Positions 52,452 through 62,483 of a stretch of 64,000 nucleotides of DNA are shown piece after piece (position 1 is the stretch's first letter; each line of letters starts with the position of its first letter). The translations under genes were made by a program, and so were the position numbers. The notes below the pieces were generated by a model. That model saw only the letters and a program-made list of their open reading frames with translations. It ran no database searches and was not told where the DNA came from. The stretch is from assembly GCF_038002965.1 (NCBI RefSeq), contig NZ_JBBOOE010000001.1:2647001-2711000 (forward strand), in the 5' to 3' direction. The stretch is from Robertmurraya sp. FSL R5-0851 (GTDB lineage: Bacteria; Bacillota; Bacilli; Bacillales; Cytobacillaceae).

Positions 52452-53366
52452 TTATGAAAACAAGCTCTTCAAACTATCAATAAACGACTTAAAGAAATTA
52501 GCTATGGTGTCCAAAAACCCTTTATTTTCACTAATTGCATTCTCAATACGATTTTGGATATCCTTTGATAGATCTTCTAGCTGTGATTGAACATTATCAA
52601 AATTAATATTGAGATTACGCATTTTTTCAAAAAGGTCAATTAGTAGCTGGCGATCTTCTGCAGTTAATTGAACATTTAAGGTTTGGAGCTTCTCGTCAAT
52701 CAATTGCTCCAATTCTTCCTTTGTTGCTGGTTTTTGTTCGGCAATTTCTTTTTTTATTTCTGTTAGCAGCTCACTTACCTTATCTTCATCGAGCCCTTCT
52801 TTTTTTGCTAGATCTGTAGCTAGCGTTAGTTCTTCATTCGCTACTTCCGTACGTTCTTGATTCAACTCTGTCCCTTTACCCTCGTCGTATGCTTTATAAA
52901 TACCAACTAGAGCAGAGTGTCCACTTACCTTAACAGGTGATGCTACATCTACAATTGCGTCCTCAATTCCCGCAGTTAATAGAGCATTGGCATACATTTC
53001 ACTCGTTACTTCTGTAATGTTTTCTGGTGTAACTTGGTTAATAACCAGGCCTTCTCCTTTATCCTTACGTGTAATCTTTGCGGAGGAGTACATATTTGAG
53101 TTTTTATCTCCATCAATATAATAAACAAGGTCTTCCCCTGTTACAGTAATTTCTGTTACTTTACTAGTATCTTTTATCTCAAGCAGGTCTCTTACCTCTG
53201 CTTTCTGACTGTCGGACAAGGCTTCACCATATACAACAATCGGAAGACCAAATTTTTCATTAATACTTTCCTCATCATTTGAATCAGTTGAGGCATAAAC
53301 CATTTGATTTGAACTGACCACTACAAAAGCTAGGGCAACCATACAAATCCATTTTAACAGCTTCAT
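52452..53366 (-). CDS. DUF1002 secreted protein (YpuA-like)
   Basis: A Sec signal peptide (LLKWICMVALAFVVVSSNQM, cleavage near VYA-S) is followed by a DUF1002 domain (GLPIVVYGEALSDSQKAEVR, then NALLTAGIEDAIVDVASPV, GHSALVGIYKAYDE) and a C-terminal helical region. This matches B. subtilis YpuA, an exported protein of unknown role. I choose the ATG at 53366 behind TTAGGAGGAAATAAA; the frame extends to 53393. Confidence 0.87.
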   Translation of the reverse strand: MKLLKWICMVALAFVVVSSNQMVYASTDSNDEESINEKFGLPIVVYGEALSDSQKAEVRDLLEIKDTSKVTEITVTGEDLVYYIDGDKNSNMYSSAKITRKDKGEGLVINQVTPENITEVTSEMYANALLTAGIEDAIVDVASPVKVSGHSALVGIYKAYDEGKGTELNQERTEVANEELTLATDLAKKEGLDEDKVSELLTEIKKEIAEQKPATKEELEQLIDEKLQTLNVQLTAEDRQLLIDLFEKMRNLNINFDNVQSQLEDLSKDIQNRIENAISENKGFLDTIANFFKSFIDSLKSLFS

Positions 53367-53437
53367 TTTATTTCCTCCTAAGTGGGTAAGCATGTACTCT
53401 CTATCCTATGTTCTTGACTAATTAATATTTCATTAAA

Positions 53438-54010
53438 TTAAATCGTTTGAACAAATGAAAAGATAAATGAGTATACCAATTGGTAAGCCTCCGCAACGGT
53501 CATATCCTCACGAAAACCTGGAAGTGTATGTAGGGAAAAATTGATATTCCAAATGCCTTCTTGCGCGTCAAACATTAAGTCTACAGGTTCTTCAGGATCT
53601 TCTGAGTGTTCCGTAAAATAGTCTCTAAGCTTTGAGGAATACTTCTTTTGAATTTTTAGACCGAGCATCACATCGTATGTTTTAAATAAGTCGTCAACTT
53701 CAAAGGAAATCGCATCGATTCCAATTAACGTAAACCATTTCGATTCCATATAAAGAAACTCATTCATATGTTCCTTAAAATACGTAATCGGCTCATTTAA
53801 GAAGTTCGCATTTTCCTCTCCCAGAAATTCTTCTGTTTCCTTATTTGAGCGTTCCATATATGCATCGTGAAATCTAGATTTCCCATCAATTTTGACAACT
53901 TCCGTATCAGAGTTGGTTAGTCCATTGTTTATGACAAAATCGTATTCCTCTGGATACAATTCAACTTTGCTTTGATTTTTAATTAAATTCTGTAATGATT
54001 CTTTTAACAT
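53438..54010 (-). CDS. Hypothetical protein, 190 aa
   Basis: This is an acidic soluble protein with no signal or membrane segment, starting LKESLQNLIKNQSKVELYPE and ending in aromatic-rich helices (AYQLVYSFIFSFVQTI). The start follows TAGGAGGATTCTCTC. It looks like a conserved Bacillus branched-chain-like hypothetical, but I cannot assign a family. It lies 37 bases after exoA on the same strand and could be co-transcribed. Confidence 0.65.
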   Translation of the reverse strand: MLKESLQNLIKNQSKVELYPEEYDFVINNGLTNSDTEVVKIDGKSRFHDAYMERSNKETEEFLGEENANFLNEPITYFKEHMNEFLYMESKWFTLIGIDAISFEVDDLFKTYDVMLGLKIQKKYSSKLRDYFTEHSEDPEEPVDLMFDAQEGIWNINFSLHTLPGFREDMTVAEAYQLVYSFIFSFVQTI

Positions 54011-54047
54011 GAGAGAATCCTCCTAAAGTAATTGCTATATTCAGTTT

Positions 54048-54803
54048 TTACAAACTCACTTCAATACATACCGGGCAGTGGTCACTTCCCATGACATCGC
54101 AATGAATCTGTGAGTCTATTAAATTCGGAGCAATCCTATTTGATAAAATGAAATAATCAATACGCCATCCGATGTTCCTTTCTCGGACCTTACTCATATA
54201 TGACCACCAAGTATACGTATCTTTTTGTTCTGGATATAAATAGCGGAAGGAGTCCACAAAGCCAGAGCTTAGTAGGTTGGACATCTTACCTCTTTCTTCT
54301 ATCGTAAAACCAGAGTTTCCGATATTGCTCTTTGGATTTTTTAAATCAATCTCTTCATGGGCCACATTTAAATCCCCACAATAGATAACCGGTTTTTTCT
54401 TATCTAGATGAGTTAAGTAGTCAGATAATTCATCTTCCCATTGCAAACGGAGGGGCAATCTAGCTAAATCACGTTGTGAATTTGGTGTATACACATTTAC
54501 TACGTAGAAATTTTCATACTCAAGGGTAATAATTCGCCCTTCTGACTGCGATTCATGTTCACCCACACCATATGAAACAGAGAGTGGTTTATGTTTTGTG
54601 AAGATAGCTGTGCCTGAGTAACCTTTTTTTTCTGCATAATTCCAAAATTGATAATAACCGTCTAACTGTAAATCAATTTGACCTTCTTGCAGCTTCGTTT
54701 CTTGTAACGAAAAGAAATCTGCATTCATTTCATTAAAATAGTCTAAAAAGCCTTTTTTAACACAAGCTCTTAAACCATTCACATTCCAAGATATAAACTT
54801 CAT
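54048..54803 (-). CDS. exoA: Exodeoxyribonuclease III (ExoA)
   Basis: The 251-aa endonuclease/exonuclease/phosphatase-fold enzyme has all catalytic motifs: SWNVNGLRAC, FFSLQETKLQ (Glu), NVYTPNSQ, CGDLNVAHEEIDL, WRIDYFILS and MGSDHCPV (Asp-His). It is an AP endonuclease acting in base excision repair. The ATG follows AGGAGAAAAATAGATGAAG-type spacing. Length is normal for B. subtilis ExoA (252 aa). Confidence 0.95.
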   Translation of the reverse strand: MKFISWNVNGLRACVKKGFLDYFNEMNADFFSLQETKLQEGQIDLQLDGYYQFWNYAEKKGYSGTAIFTKHKPLSVSYGVGEHESQSEGRIITLEYENFYVVNVYTPNSQRDLARLPLRLQWEDELSDYLTHLDKKKPVIYCGDLNVAHEEIDLKNPKSNIGNSGFTIEERGKMSNLLSSGFVDSFRYLYPEQKDTYTWWSYMSKVRERNIGWRIDYFILSNRIAPNLIDSQIHCDVMGSDHCPVCIEVSL

Positions 54804-54873
54804 CTATTTTTCTCCTCTATTTAAATCTGAGGCTCATTTTACTATAATTTAAATCGTCTGTCCAAAATGAAAA

Positions 54874-54897
54874 AAGGATGCACGTTTCTGCATCCTT
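54874..54897 (-). terminator. Terminator of the patatin gene
   Basis: AAGGATGCA and TGCATCCTT pair around a 6-nt loop, followed by TTTTTTC on the minus strand, just after the patatin stop. Confidence 0.8.
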
Positions 54898-54901
54898 ATT
54901 T

Positions 54902-55816
54902 TTAGTTTTGTAAAAATCCCAGAATTTCCTGTTTTTTCTCTTTATATACTTGCCGACCTAATTCAATAAGCCAGTCAATTGTCTCTACTTGGTCAAAAGG
55001 AACTTCCTTACCTAAATCCGTATTTAATCGTAAGTAGTTATCTCCAAGTAAATGTTGACACTGATATGAGATGGATTCCGATGATAAATGGAGGGCAAGG
55101 TCCAAAAGCTTTGGTGTAAAGGTCATCGTATGTAACCGGAAAGGCATCCAATGCTTTATGCCCCATAAATGAGATTTTTTAGAATTAAAATTGATTTTTT
55201 GTTGACCAAGTCCAATTGACAATATTTTTATTTGTCCCATTTCTAATTCGTAATGGTTTATGGCTTCCGTAATACATACGAGTGACGGATTGTTGGCCCA
55301 GAGACCTCCATCAATGGTAATGACTTCATTATTAATATTGTTAGGTGGAAAGTAGATAGGAGCAGAACATGAGGATAATACAGCATCCCAAAGCTTAATA
55401 TGATCATTTTCGCCTTTCTCATGAACAGCATAATGCGAACGATGAACATATGGTTTCCCTTCCGTTACATTGACTGCAGGAATTAAAAGTGGAATTCCTA
55501 CTTCAGCAAGAGATTTCTCCTTGAATGCTTTTTGTATAAAGCGGCGTAGATCTCGATCACTATAAATACTGCGAAACAAGCCTATTCTTGCTTTCCGTTT
55601 GAAAATTCTTCTTCCATAGTGGCGGTACCCTTCGAGGAGTTCATCCATTTCCCTTTTTACAGCAATGGAAGCAGCTATGATTGAGCCTGTACTTGTACCC
55701 GCAACAAGGTCAATGGAATCTCGAATGCTCATTCCTATATCCTTTTCTAATTCCTGAAGAATAGCAACTGCAAATACCCCTCGAATTCCTCCACCATCAA
55801 TACATAACATCTTCAT
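54902..55816 (-). CDS. Patatin-like phospholipase
   Basis: The 304-aa protein has the oxyanion loop DGGGIRGVFAVAIL at the N-terminus, nucleophile elbow GTSTGSI (Ser about 46) and catalytic DGG (IDGGLWANNP). All residues for a Ser-Asp lipase dyad are present. The fold matches CapV, the CBASS effector, but no cyclase or other defence gene is nearby, so a housekeeping lipid hydrolase is more likely. The start follows AAAGGTGAAAAC. Confidence 0.88.
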   Translation of the reverse strand: MKMLCIDGGGIRGVFAVAILQELEKDIGMSIRDSIDLVAGTSTGSIIAASIAVKREMDELLEGYRHYGRRIFKRKARIGLFRSIYSDRDLRRFIQKAFKEKSLAEVGIPLLIPAVNVTEGKPYVHRSHYAVHEKGENDHIKLWDAVLSSCSAPIYFPPNNINNEVITIDGGLWANNPSLVCITEAINHYELEMGQIKILSIGLGQQKINFNSKKSHLWGIKHWMPFRLHTMTFTPKLLDLALHLSSESISYQCQHLLGDNYLRLNTDLGKEVPFDQVETIDWLIELGRQVYKEKKQEILGFLQN

Positions 55817-55897
55817 GTTTTCACCTTTCCTCCATTCTTCTTAACTTCCCCAAACAAAAAAAAAACAACCAATTACATGATTGTTTTTCATTAAATA

Positions 55898-56191
55898 TTA
55901 ATTTTTTTTAGTTGCTTCAAAAACAGACACAACAGGTGGAGCCGCAAGATAGGTTGAGCTTACCTTCCCCCAGTCTTTATAGTGCGGAGTTTCATTATGA
56001 AACTTAATCGCATCCATGTCTTTCCATTCCTCTAATACGACAAATGTATTAGTATCAGTGGTTAACTCATATAGTTCATAACGAATATTTCCCTCTTCCG
56101 CTTGCGAACCCTCAACCAACGGCTTAACCACTTCCAAAAATTCTTCACGTTTTTCTGACTTTATTTTTAAATGTGCATGAATAATATTCAT
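55898..56191 (-). CDS. YgiN-like antibiotic biosynthesis monooxygenase
   Basis: The 97-aa ABM-domain protein starts MNIIHAHLKIKSEKREEFLE, with NIRYELYELTTDTNTFVVLE and WKDMDAIKFHNETPHYKDW. These are hallmarks of putative quinol monooxygenases that act as dimers without cofactor. The ATG at 56191 follows AAAGGAGGCATTCTTG; the frame goes back to 56212 without support. Confidence 0.87.
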   Translation of the reverse strand: MNIIHAHLKIKSEKREEFLEVVKPLVEGSQAEEGNIRYELYELTTDTNTFVVLEEWKDMDAIKFHNETPHYKDWGKVSSTYLAAPPVVSVFEATKKN

Positions 56192-56270
56192 CAAGAATGC
56201 CTCCTTTTTCAACTTCTTTTATTTTAGCAAAATTTCGGTTAAATTGGGAATAATAGTTATGAGGTGATGC

Positions 56271-56705
56271 ATGATGAAAATAAAAACTCTAGTTATTGGT
56301 TTCGTATTTTTCCTTCTAGCTCCACTTGCTAGTTTTGCCGAGCAAAAACCAGTTGAGATTTTTGATATCGAAGAAGGAAAAGTCGTCCAGGAGAGTCCGG
56401 CAACTTCTGATATTCAAAAGGAAACAGAAAAGATCATTAAAAGTATTTCAGGCGTGTACACAAATCTTGATCCACTCCCCAAAAAAGGTGTAATGGTCAA
56501 GATACCTCTAGATCCACCCGTCACGGTTAAAAATGAATGGTTCAATGATTTTGTCAATGAGGCTGTTCTTATTTTCTCATATGAGGAGGAAGAGCCATAT
56601 ATCCTCATTTGGGATGATGAAAACCATCCTCACTTTTACACGATTAAAGCCTCAACAGAAAAGTTAATGAAGTTATTAAAGTTTCAACCCAAAGAAAAGG
56701 AATAG
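56271..56705 (+). CDS. Secreted hypothetical protein, 144 aa
   Basis: The N-terminal signal peptide (TLVIGFVFFLLAPLASFAEQ) has a likely cleavage after SFA. The mature part is acidic and ends in a Lys-rich helix. Two ATG codons in tandem follow GAGGTGATGC, and either may initiate. It faces dacC across a shared terminator. No family is recognised. Confidence 0.65.
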   Translation: MMKIKTLVIGFVFFLLAPLASFAEQKPVEIFDIEEGKVVQESPATSDIQKETEKIIKSISGVYTNLDPLPKKGVMVKIPLDPPVTVKNEWFNDFVNEAVLIFSYEEEEPYILIWDDENHPHFYTIKASTEKLMKLLKFQPKEKE

Positions 56706-56729
56706 AACCTAGGGCTCCTTCCCTAGGTT
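56706..56729. terminator. Bidirectional terminator
   Basis: AACCTAGGG and CCCTAGGTT form a 9-bp stem between the convergent secreted-protein gene and dacC. Confidence 0.75.
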
Positions 56730-56731
56730 CT

Positions 56732-58213
56732 TTATTGATTCGCTAATATTGCTATCATTCGGTCTTCTACTTTTTTTGCTTTTTCTTCATCCATCACATT
56801 ATTTATTAGAATAGAAAATATCATGTTGCCCTTTGATTTCGTTTTTACATAACCGGATATGGAGCTTACTGTCGTTAATGTTCCGGTTTTTGCCACAACA
56901 TTCCCTACTAAAGGTTCTTGATTCATCCGATACCGTAATGTTCCACCTACCAGTTTTTCCTTTGCTCCAGCTACTGGCAAGGCACCATAATAGCTTGGAA
57001 ACCAGCTCTTTGTTTGTATAGAGAACAACAGCTTCGTGAGTTCATTCGGTTGTACTAAATTCACATGAGAAATCCCTGAACCATCTCTTATCACTTGGTT
57101 GGTAAAGTCCATTCCATATGGGGTTAGCTTCTCATTCATAACAGCTAATCCTGCTTCAAAACTACCCGTTCCTTTTTTATACTTCCCCATTTCCTTCACC
57201 AATAGCTCACCGTGTCCATTATTGCTAAGCTTCATAAAAGGCACTAATAACTCTCTTAGTGAGATCGATTTGTGCTCGTCAATTAAACGCGCATTACTTG
57301 GTGTCACTCCTAGGCGGAATCCTTTATCCACTTGGATACCCACTTTTTTTAACTCCTCATCAAAAACATGTACAACATACTTACTAGCATCAAAAACCGC
57401 TATCCACTCACTTTCACTTGTAGCACCTTGAGGAATCTGACCAGAAATCGTGATCGTATTGGTAGAGTGATCTCTAGTGAACGTAAGATCCTCTTTACTA
57501 TCTTTTGCGCTTGTTATTGCTTCATTTACAACCTGAACATATGTATTTTCTGGCCTCATCGTAAAGCTTACTTTTTCTCCTACCTTTTTTGCAGGCTTTA
57601 CTTCTAGTGCTACTGTACCCGCATCATAATCCTGATCAGGCGATAAAGTTAATGCAGATATTTCTGCGCCATAATAGGCTTCTTCATCACTCCATGGCAT
57701 ATCAATGGAATAACGAATGTCATCATACCTTGTATCGTCTCCAAGGATCTGTCCACCAATACTTTTTATTCCGATCTCTTTGAGGCTTTGAGCAAAAGCT
57801 TGTAAATCAGATTGCTGTAGGGTAGGGTCCCCACCCCCCTGTATAATTACATCACCCTTTAGCACTCCTTTTTCAATCCTTCCATTTACAAAAAGTTTAG
57901 TAGAGAAGGTATAGTTTTCTCCCAGTACTTCTAAGGCACTAGCCGCTGTGATTAACTTTAAATTGGAAGCAGGCCGAAGTCTTGTTGATCCCAGATGATC
58001 ATATATTACTTCACCTGTTTGTTGGTTTCTAATACTAACACCTACTATCGCTCCGGTTAATAGTGGCTCTTCATTAATAAATGAATCCAATTGCTGACTA
58101 AGAACAGAGCCTTGAGTATTTGCTTTTACATGAGGAGCAGTAGCAGTGAGAGCAGGTAAAACCCCTGTAAATAGTAGACTTAAGACGATCACTTTAATTT
58201 TATTCTGGTACAA
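56732..58213 (-). CDS. dacC: D-Ala-D-Ala carboxypeptidase/endopeptidase, PBP4a type (S13)
   Basis: The 493-aa protein has a signal peptide (VIVLSLLFTGVLPALTATA), the S13 SxxK motif in RPASNLKLITAAS (about 83-95) and a long insert domain. SxN lies in RDGSGISHVN, and the KTG box is AKTGTL. Length equals B. subtilis DacC (491 aa). It trims peptidoglycan outside the membrane. The TTG start follows AAAGGAGCAGAGATA. Confidence 0.9.
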   Translation of the reverse strand: MYQNKIKVIVLSLLFTGVLPALTATAPHVKANTQGSVLSQQLDSFINEEPLLTGAIVGVSIRNQQTGEVIYDHLGSTRLRPASNLKLITAASALEVLGENYTFSTKLFVNGRIEKGVLKGDVIIQGGGDPTLQQSDLQAFAQSLKEIGIKSIGGQILGDDTRYDDIRYSIDMPWSDEEAYYGAEISALTLSPDQDYDAGTVALEVKPAKKVGEKVSFTMRPENTYVQVVNEAITSAKDSKEDLTFTRDHSTNTITISGQIPQGATSESEWIAVFDASKYVVHVFDEELKKVGIQVDKGFRLGVTPSNARLIDEHKSISLRELLVPFMKLSNNGHGELLVKEMGKYKKGTGSFEAGLAVMNEKLTPYGMDFTNQVIRDGSGISHVNLVQPNELTKLLFSIQTKSWFPSYYGALPVAGAKEKLVGGTLRYRMNQEPLVGNVVAKTGTLTTVSSISGYVKTKSKGNMIFSILINNVMDEEKAKKVEDRMIAILANQ

Positions 58214-58282
58214 TATCTCTGCTCCTTTATGAATCGTTTCAGTCCTACTAATATATGTTACAGAAATTCAATCTATGTAAAT

Positions 58283-59125
58283 CTACTCTATTTTTTTCAT
58301 TACCATACGCTCCCATAGCCTCCATGGAAAACAGCTTTTTATGAACAAAGTAAACTTTACCCCTTTCCCAATTGGGTACCTTAGCTTAGTCGAGGATTGT
58401 TGAGAGATTTCTGTAATGAGTTTAGCCACCTCTAATGGGTCGCCATATGAGGCTTCACCTTTTTCATGATGTAACGATAGTTTTTCCATATAAGAAAAGT
58501 AGGGTGAATGTGACTGCAGTGATTTATCTGTTATCTGCTTTCCAGACGACCAAATACTCGTCTGAAAAGAACCGGGTTCTACTAACACCACATCAATACC
58601 AAAAGGACCTACCTCGAGCCTTAAGCTCTCGCTCCAGCCCTCTAATGCATGCTTGCTAGCTACATAGGGTGATAACCCAGGAAAACCAACTCTTCCACTA
58701 ATGCTGCTAACATTAATAATTTTCCCGTTCCTCTGATCTCGCATATAAGGAAGACATAATTGTGTGACAGAAATTGCTCCGAACACATTCGTTTCAAACT
58801 GCTGTCGATACTCATTGATCGGTATCTCTTCAGAAAACCCAGCGCCAGCATAACCTGCATTATTGACCAACACATCTACTCGTCCAAGCTCTCTAAGTTT
58901 CTCTTTAAATACTAGTAAAGAATGATCATTTGTTACATCCAAAGAAAAGACCTCTACAAGTTTTGCAACCTTTGCTTCTCCTACCCTCTCTAGTAAAGCA
59001 AACCTTTTATCTACATTCCTCATTGTCGCAACTACATAATAATTCTGCTTAGCTAGCTCAATACTTGTTAGCATGCCAAAACCACTTGATGCACCTGTAA
59101 CAATGGCTATTTTTTTACCGATCAT
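58283..59125 (-). CDS. Short-chain dehydrogenase/reductase (YusZ-like)
   Basis: The 280-aa classical SDR has the NAD(P) motif VTGASSGFGM, NNAGYAG and the catalytic YVASK after NVSSISGRVGFPGLS. The C-terminal extension (LRYPIGKGVKFTLFIKSCFP) is typical of the YusZ/retinol-dehydrogenase-like group. The substrate is unknown. The start follows GGGGGACATTT. Confidence 0.88.
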   Translation of the reverse strand: MIGKKIAIVTGASSGFGMLTSIELAKQNYYVVATMRNVDKRFALLERVGEAKVAKLVEVFSLDVTNDHSLLVFKEKLRELGRVDVLVNNAGYAGAGFSEEIPINEYRQQFETNVFGAISVTQLCLPYMRDQRNGKIINVSSISGRVGFPGLSPYVASKHALEGWSESLRLEVGPFGIDVVLVEPGSFQTSIWSSGKQITDKSLQSHSPYFSYMEKLSLHHEKGEASYGDPLEVAKLITEISQQSSTKLRYPIGKGVKFTLFIKSCFPWRLWERMVMKKIE

Positions 59126-59295
59126 AAATGTCCCCCATTCCCTTTATATCGCTTATTTTAACAAAAAAAGCCAAGGACCCCTTCATAGGAACCTTGACCA
59201 TTTTTATCCTAAATATTTATAGAAAAAGAAAGATGACAACTTCCTCGAGTATAAGCCATATACTTTTCTAAGAGCATGCGAAAGTAGGTGGCGGT

Positions 59296-59832
59296 TTGTC
59301 TCACAATCAAAAGGACATATTTCTGTTTCAAAACCTTCAAGAAAATCACATGTCATTTGAAGATATATTTGAAAGAATAATTACGTTTATGCAGCTTCAC
59401 CCCAGTGGAAACTACCGACTAATGGTTGGAACAGACTCTCAGGTTCATCATAATCGTACCCTTTTTATTAGTGGAGTTGTTATTCAAAACATCGGTAAAG
59501 GTGCCTGGGCCTGTATTCGAAAGGTTGTAGAACCTAGGGAAATGAAACAGCTCCATGAGCGGATTTCCTATGAAACGACTCTTACCGAAAGAATTGTCTC
59601 CCTTTTTACCGAAGCGCATAAAAATCGTCTTATCGATATCGTTCTCCCCCATATATACCATGGTGCCTCATTTACAATGGAAGGACATATTGATATCGGT
59701 TCAGGACAGCGAAACAAAACCCGTGAATACGTAGAAGAAATGGTCACAAGAATCGAATCCATGGGTTTTGAACCTAAGATCAAACCTGACTCCTTTGTTG
59801 CCTCCAGCTACGCGAATCGTTATACAAAATAA
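59296..59832 (+). CDS. ykuK: YkuK-family (DUF458) RNase H-like protein
   Basis: The 178-aa product has LMVGTDSQVHHNRTLFISGV near residue 41, the first acidic residue of an RNase-H-like fold, and HIDIGSGQRNKTREYVEEM near 135, both characteristic of the DUF458/YkuK family. Its biochemical role is not established. A TTG start follows AGGTGGCGGT, a weak site. The upstream gap (59126-59295) contains a possible hairpin (CCAAGG...CCTTG, about 59171-59196). It converges on the helicase gene with 3 bases between. Confidence 0.82.
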   Translation: MSHNQKDIFLFQNLQENHMSFEDIFERIITFMQLHPSGNYRLMVGTDSQVHHNRTLFISGVVIQNIGKGAWACIRKVVEPREMKQLHERISYETTLTERIVSLFTEAHKNRLIDIVLPHIYHGASFTMEGHIDIGSGQRNKTREYVEEMVTRIESMGFEPKIKPDSFVASSYANRYTK

Positions 59833-59835
59833 TCA

Positions 59836-62391
59836 CTATGACCGTTTATAGCGTGCTGCATGGCATTGGTCACAAATTGGAAAATCATAATTCCAGGGCA
59901 AATGACGTCCACAACTACGGCATCTTTTTGCAAAAGAACCAACATCTGTTTGAAGCTTTTCATGGACCTCGTCACTCAACTCATCCCTTACTCTTTCCCA
60001 ATAAATTGCCTCCGTTCTCCGATCTAAGCGATATAAAAACAATAAATGTAATCCTAATTTCTTATACGATAACTCGAGGTCCTCCAAAGTTCGCTTTTTA
60101 ATAATTGGCTCTGGCAGGTCTTCGTTATTAATGATTGCAAAAATGGTCTCATACCATTGCTGAATTAAAGCTTGCTCCCTTGAAGCAAACGGAAGATGTA
60201 AAAATCCATATAAATCCTGTAAAGAAAGACGTGCTTCAATTTCAGTTCCCTTTACGATTTCGTAAAGCTCCCGCTCTTCAGCTAAGCTTGCCTTTTCCGT
60301 CCCCCTTGGATTTTTAAAGCGATCCCATAATTCAAAAAATGTACCAAGGTCACGATAATACGTTTGAAACCTTTCTAACACACCGCTTGTAGGTGCAATC
60401 GCAAAAGTATGAACAGGTTCATCTTCTTGTTCTAGTTTCCTTCTCATAAGCCGGATATCCTTAGTAAATGCCACTTTACCAACATCATAAATACCTTTTC
60501 TGCCTGCCCTCCCTGCAATTTGCTTAATTTCCTGTGAAGTTAAAAGCCTTCTTCTTGTGCCATCAAATTTCTCATTTTCTAAAAATACAATTCGACGTAT
60601 TGGTAAATTAAGACCCATCCCAATTGCATCCGTTGATACGATGACCTTTGACTTTCCTTCAATGAACTGTTGAATTTGTTTCTTTCTTGTCTCAGGAGGC
60701 ATGCTACCATAAATCACACTGACTGAATGACGATCATTTTGAAGTCTTGATGCCGTTTCTAACACTCTTCGTCGAGAAAAACAAATTAATGCATCTCCCT
60801 TTCGTACATGTTTGATGGAAAATTCATTACCCTCCACCTCAAGTGGGATGTCTCGTTTATATTCATGAATTTCCGTTTTTGATTCTCCTAGTAATTGCAA
60901 AATCATATTTTTTGAATTTCTGCTGCCTATGATATGAACTTCCCGAGCCCTTGCCTTCGTAATCGCCTTAAACCATGAAAATCCTCTATCCTTATCAGTA
61001 ATCATTTGAGCTTCATCAATGACAATACAATCATATCGATCTTTTTCATGGAACATTTCAACGGTTGAAGCAATGTGGCTTGCTCCTGGAGTCAATTTCT
61101 CTTCTTCTCCTGTTTTTAATGAACAAGGTATGCCTTCCGCATTTAATTTATCGTAAACCTCAAGTGCAAGAAGTCTAAGTGGTCCAAGGTAGAGTCCGCT
61201 TGTTGCTCTTTTCATTCTTTCAAGAGCATGATGTGTTTTACCTGTATTTGTTTCTCCTACATGGATGACATATTCAACATTTGGATCATAGATCACTCCA
61301 TATTCCCTACCAAATATATCGTCCATCATCCGTTCTTCTTCTTCAATCTTTCTTTGTCGTTCAGCCTCCTCTTCGGCTTTCCGTTTCTCTCTTTCTGCTT
61401 TTTGTTCTTCATATAATTTGCTATGAAAATCAAGATCATAAGGTGTATCCACTGCTTGTAACAAGTGATCAATATATTCATTTTCTAATTCAGAAACCAT
61501 TTTAGAAAATAGAGACTCAAGCTCTTCTTCCACAAGCTCCTTCATCTTTGATTTCGAAAGTGCTTGCCCGGTTAACTGGATATAATCATTTTTCGTTTCA
61601 TCATCAAGATTAGTCATTACTTTTGATGGAGCAAGAGATATAAGATTTTTCCAAACAAAGGCACTGTATAAGTCTCCGTAGGTTTCATATTCATAATAAA
61701 ACCTGCCATCATAATTTGTTTTCTGGATATCCCCTGTTAGCTCATCTAAAAAATAAGAAAGGGACTGTTCATGAAGCTCATCAAAGTTGCCTTCTATTTC
61801 AAGCTTCTCTTCAAGCGCATATGTATCGAGCCTTTTATATCTAGGCTTAGATTGAAGGTCTGCTTTCATTTGTAAACCAATTAAATATCTTATATACAAA
61901 TAAATACTTTGATAGCCGCTTAAAAATACATCCGAAGCCTTTTCCTTTATCGCTTCTAGAACTGATTCCTTTTTTATTAATTTCTGAGTCACTTCTTCTC
62001 TTTTTTGTACTTGCTCCATCGTATGATTGTACAAATCATCCCATTTTTCGTATTCCTGAGCGTACGTCTCCTCTAGCCAGTCTGTTACTTTAAATGGTTC
62101 ATAATCTCTGACCTCTGTTCGGAACAGGTGGTCAATCATTTTTCTAGCCATTCCCTCTGTTTCAATCCCACGGTCCTGTAAAAAATCTCTCTTATCTACT
62201 CGGGGAACCTGGTTAGACACTCTTGTAAGCCAAACATTTACCCATATTTGATCCAAATAATGACCTCTTGCACGTAAATACTCCTCAAAGGTAGGCCTCT
62301 CTTCCTGTTGCTCAAAAAATGACTCAATATCTTGATGGATCTTCATTTTTGTATGTACAATACTTTCATCATGTATTTTTTGTAATAGCAT
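59836..62391 (-). CDS. Suv3-like DEAD/DEAH-box helicase with C-terminal zinc ribbon
   Basis: The 851-aa protein has a long helical N-terminal region (1-360, charged coiled coil near 330-350). The SF2 helicase core follows: Walker A GETNTGKTHHALERM, Walker B VIDEAQM, motif III IIGSRNSKN and C-terminal motifs STDAIGMGLNLP and QIAGRAGRKG. The GETNTGKT and GPLRLLALE motifs are specific to the Suv3 family of RNA helicases. It ends in a zinc ribbon (CRSCGRHLPW...CDQC). The start follows GGAGGGTGAAAA. The RNA substrate is unknown. Confidence 0.88.
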   Translation of the reverse strand: MLLQKIHDESIVHTKMKIHQDIESFFEQQEERPTFEEYLRARGHYLDQIWVNVWLTRVSNQVPRVDKRDFLQDRGIETEGMARKMIDHLFRTEVRDYEPFKVTDWLEETYAQEYEKWDDLYNHTMEQVQKREEVTQKLIKKESVLEAIKEKASDVFLSGYQSIYLYIRYLIGLQMKADLQSKPRYKRLDTYALEEKLEIEGNFDELHEQSLSYFLDELTGDIQKTNYDGRFYYEYETYGDLYSAFVWKNLISLAPSKVMTNLDDETKNDYIQLTGQALSKSKMKELVEEELESLFSKMVSELENEYIDHLLQAVDTPYDLDFHSKLYEEQKAEREKRKAEEEAERQRKIEEEERMMDDIFGREYGVIYDPNVEYVIHVGETNTGKTHHALERMKRATSGLYLGPLRLLALEVYDKLNAEGIPCSLKTGEEEKLTPGASHIASTVEMFHEKDRYDCIVIDEAQMITDKDRGFSWFKAITKARAREVHIIGSRNSKNMILQLLGESKTEIHEYKRDIPLEVEGNEFSIKHVRKGDALICFSRRRVLETASRLQNDRHSVSVIYGSMPPETRKKQIQQFIEGKSKVIVSTDAIGMGLNLPIRRIVFLENEKFDGTRRRLLTSQEIKQIAGRAGRKGIYDVGKVAFTKDIRLMRRKLEQEDEPVHTFAIAPTSGVLERFQTYYRDLGTFFELWDRFKNPRGTEKASLAEERELYEIVKGTEIEARLSLQDLYGFLHLPFASREQALIQQWYETIFAIINNEDLPEPIIKKRTLEDLELSYKKLGLHLLFLYRLDRRTEAIYWERVRDELSDEVHEKLQTDVGSFAKRCRSCGRHLPWNYDFPICDQCHAARYKRS

Positions 62392-62483
62392 TTTTCACCC
62401 TCCAAATAACCGACTAATCAATTAACCATACCATTAATTCATATTGTTTTAAATCCTATGGCTTTTTATCCTGTTATTGACCT

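Noticed and set aside
54902..55816. CBASS effector (CapV-like patatin)
   Set aside because: No CD-NTase, Cap2/Cap3 or other defence gene is nearby; neighbours are exoA and a quinol monooxygenase, so a general lipase is more likely.
61228..61505. Plus-strand frames inside the helicase gene
   Set aside because: Phe/Ser-rich antisense shadows of the charged coiled coil, without ribosome sites.
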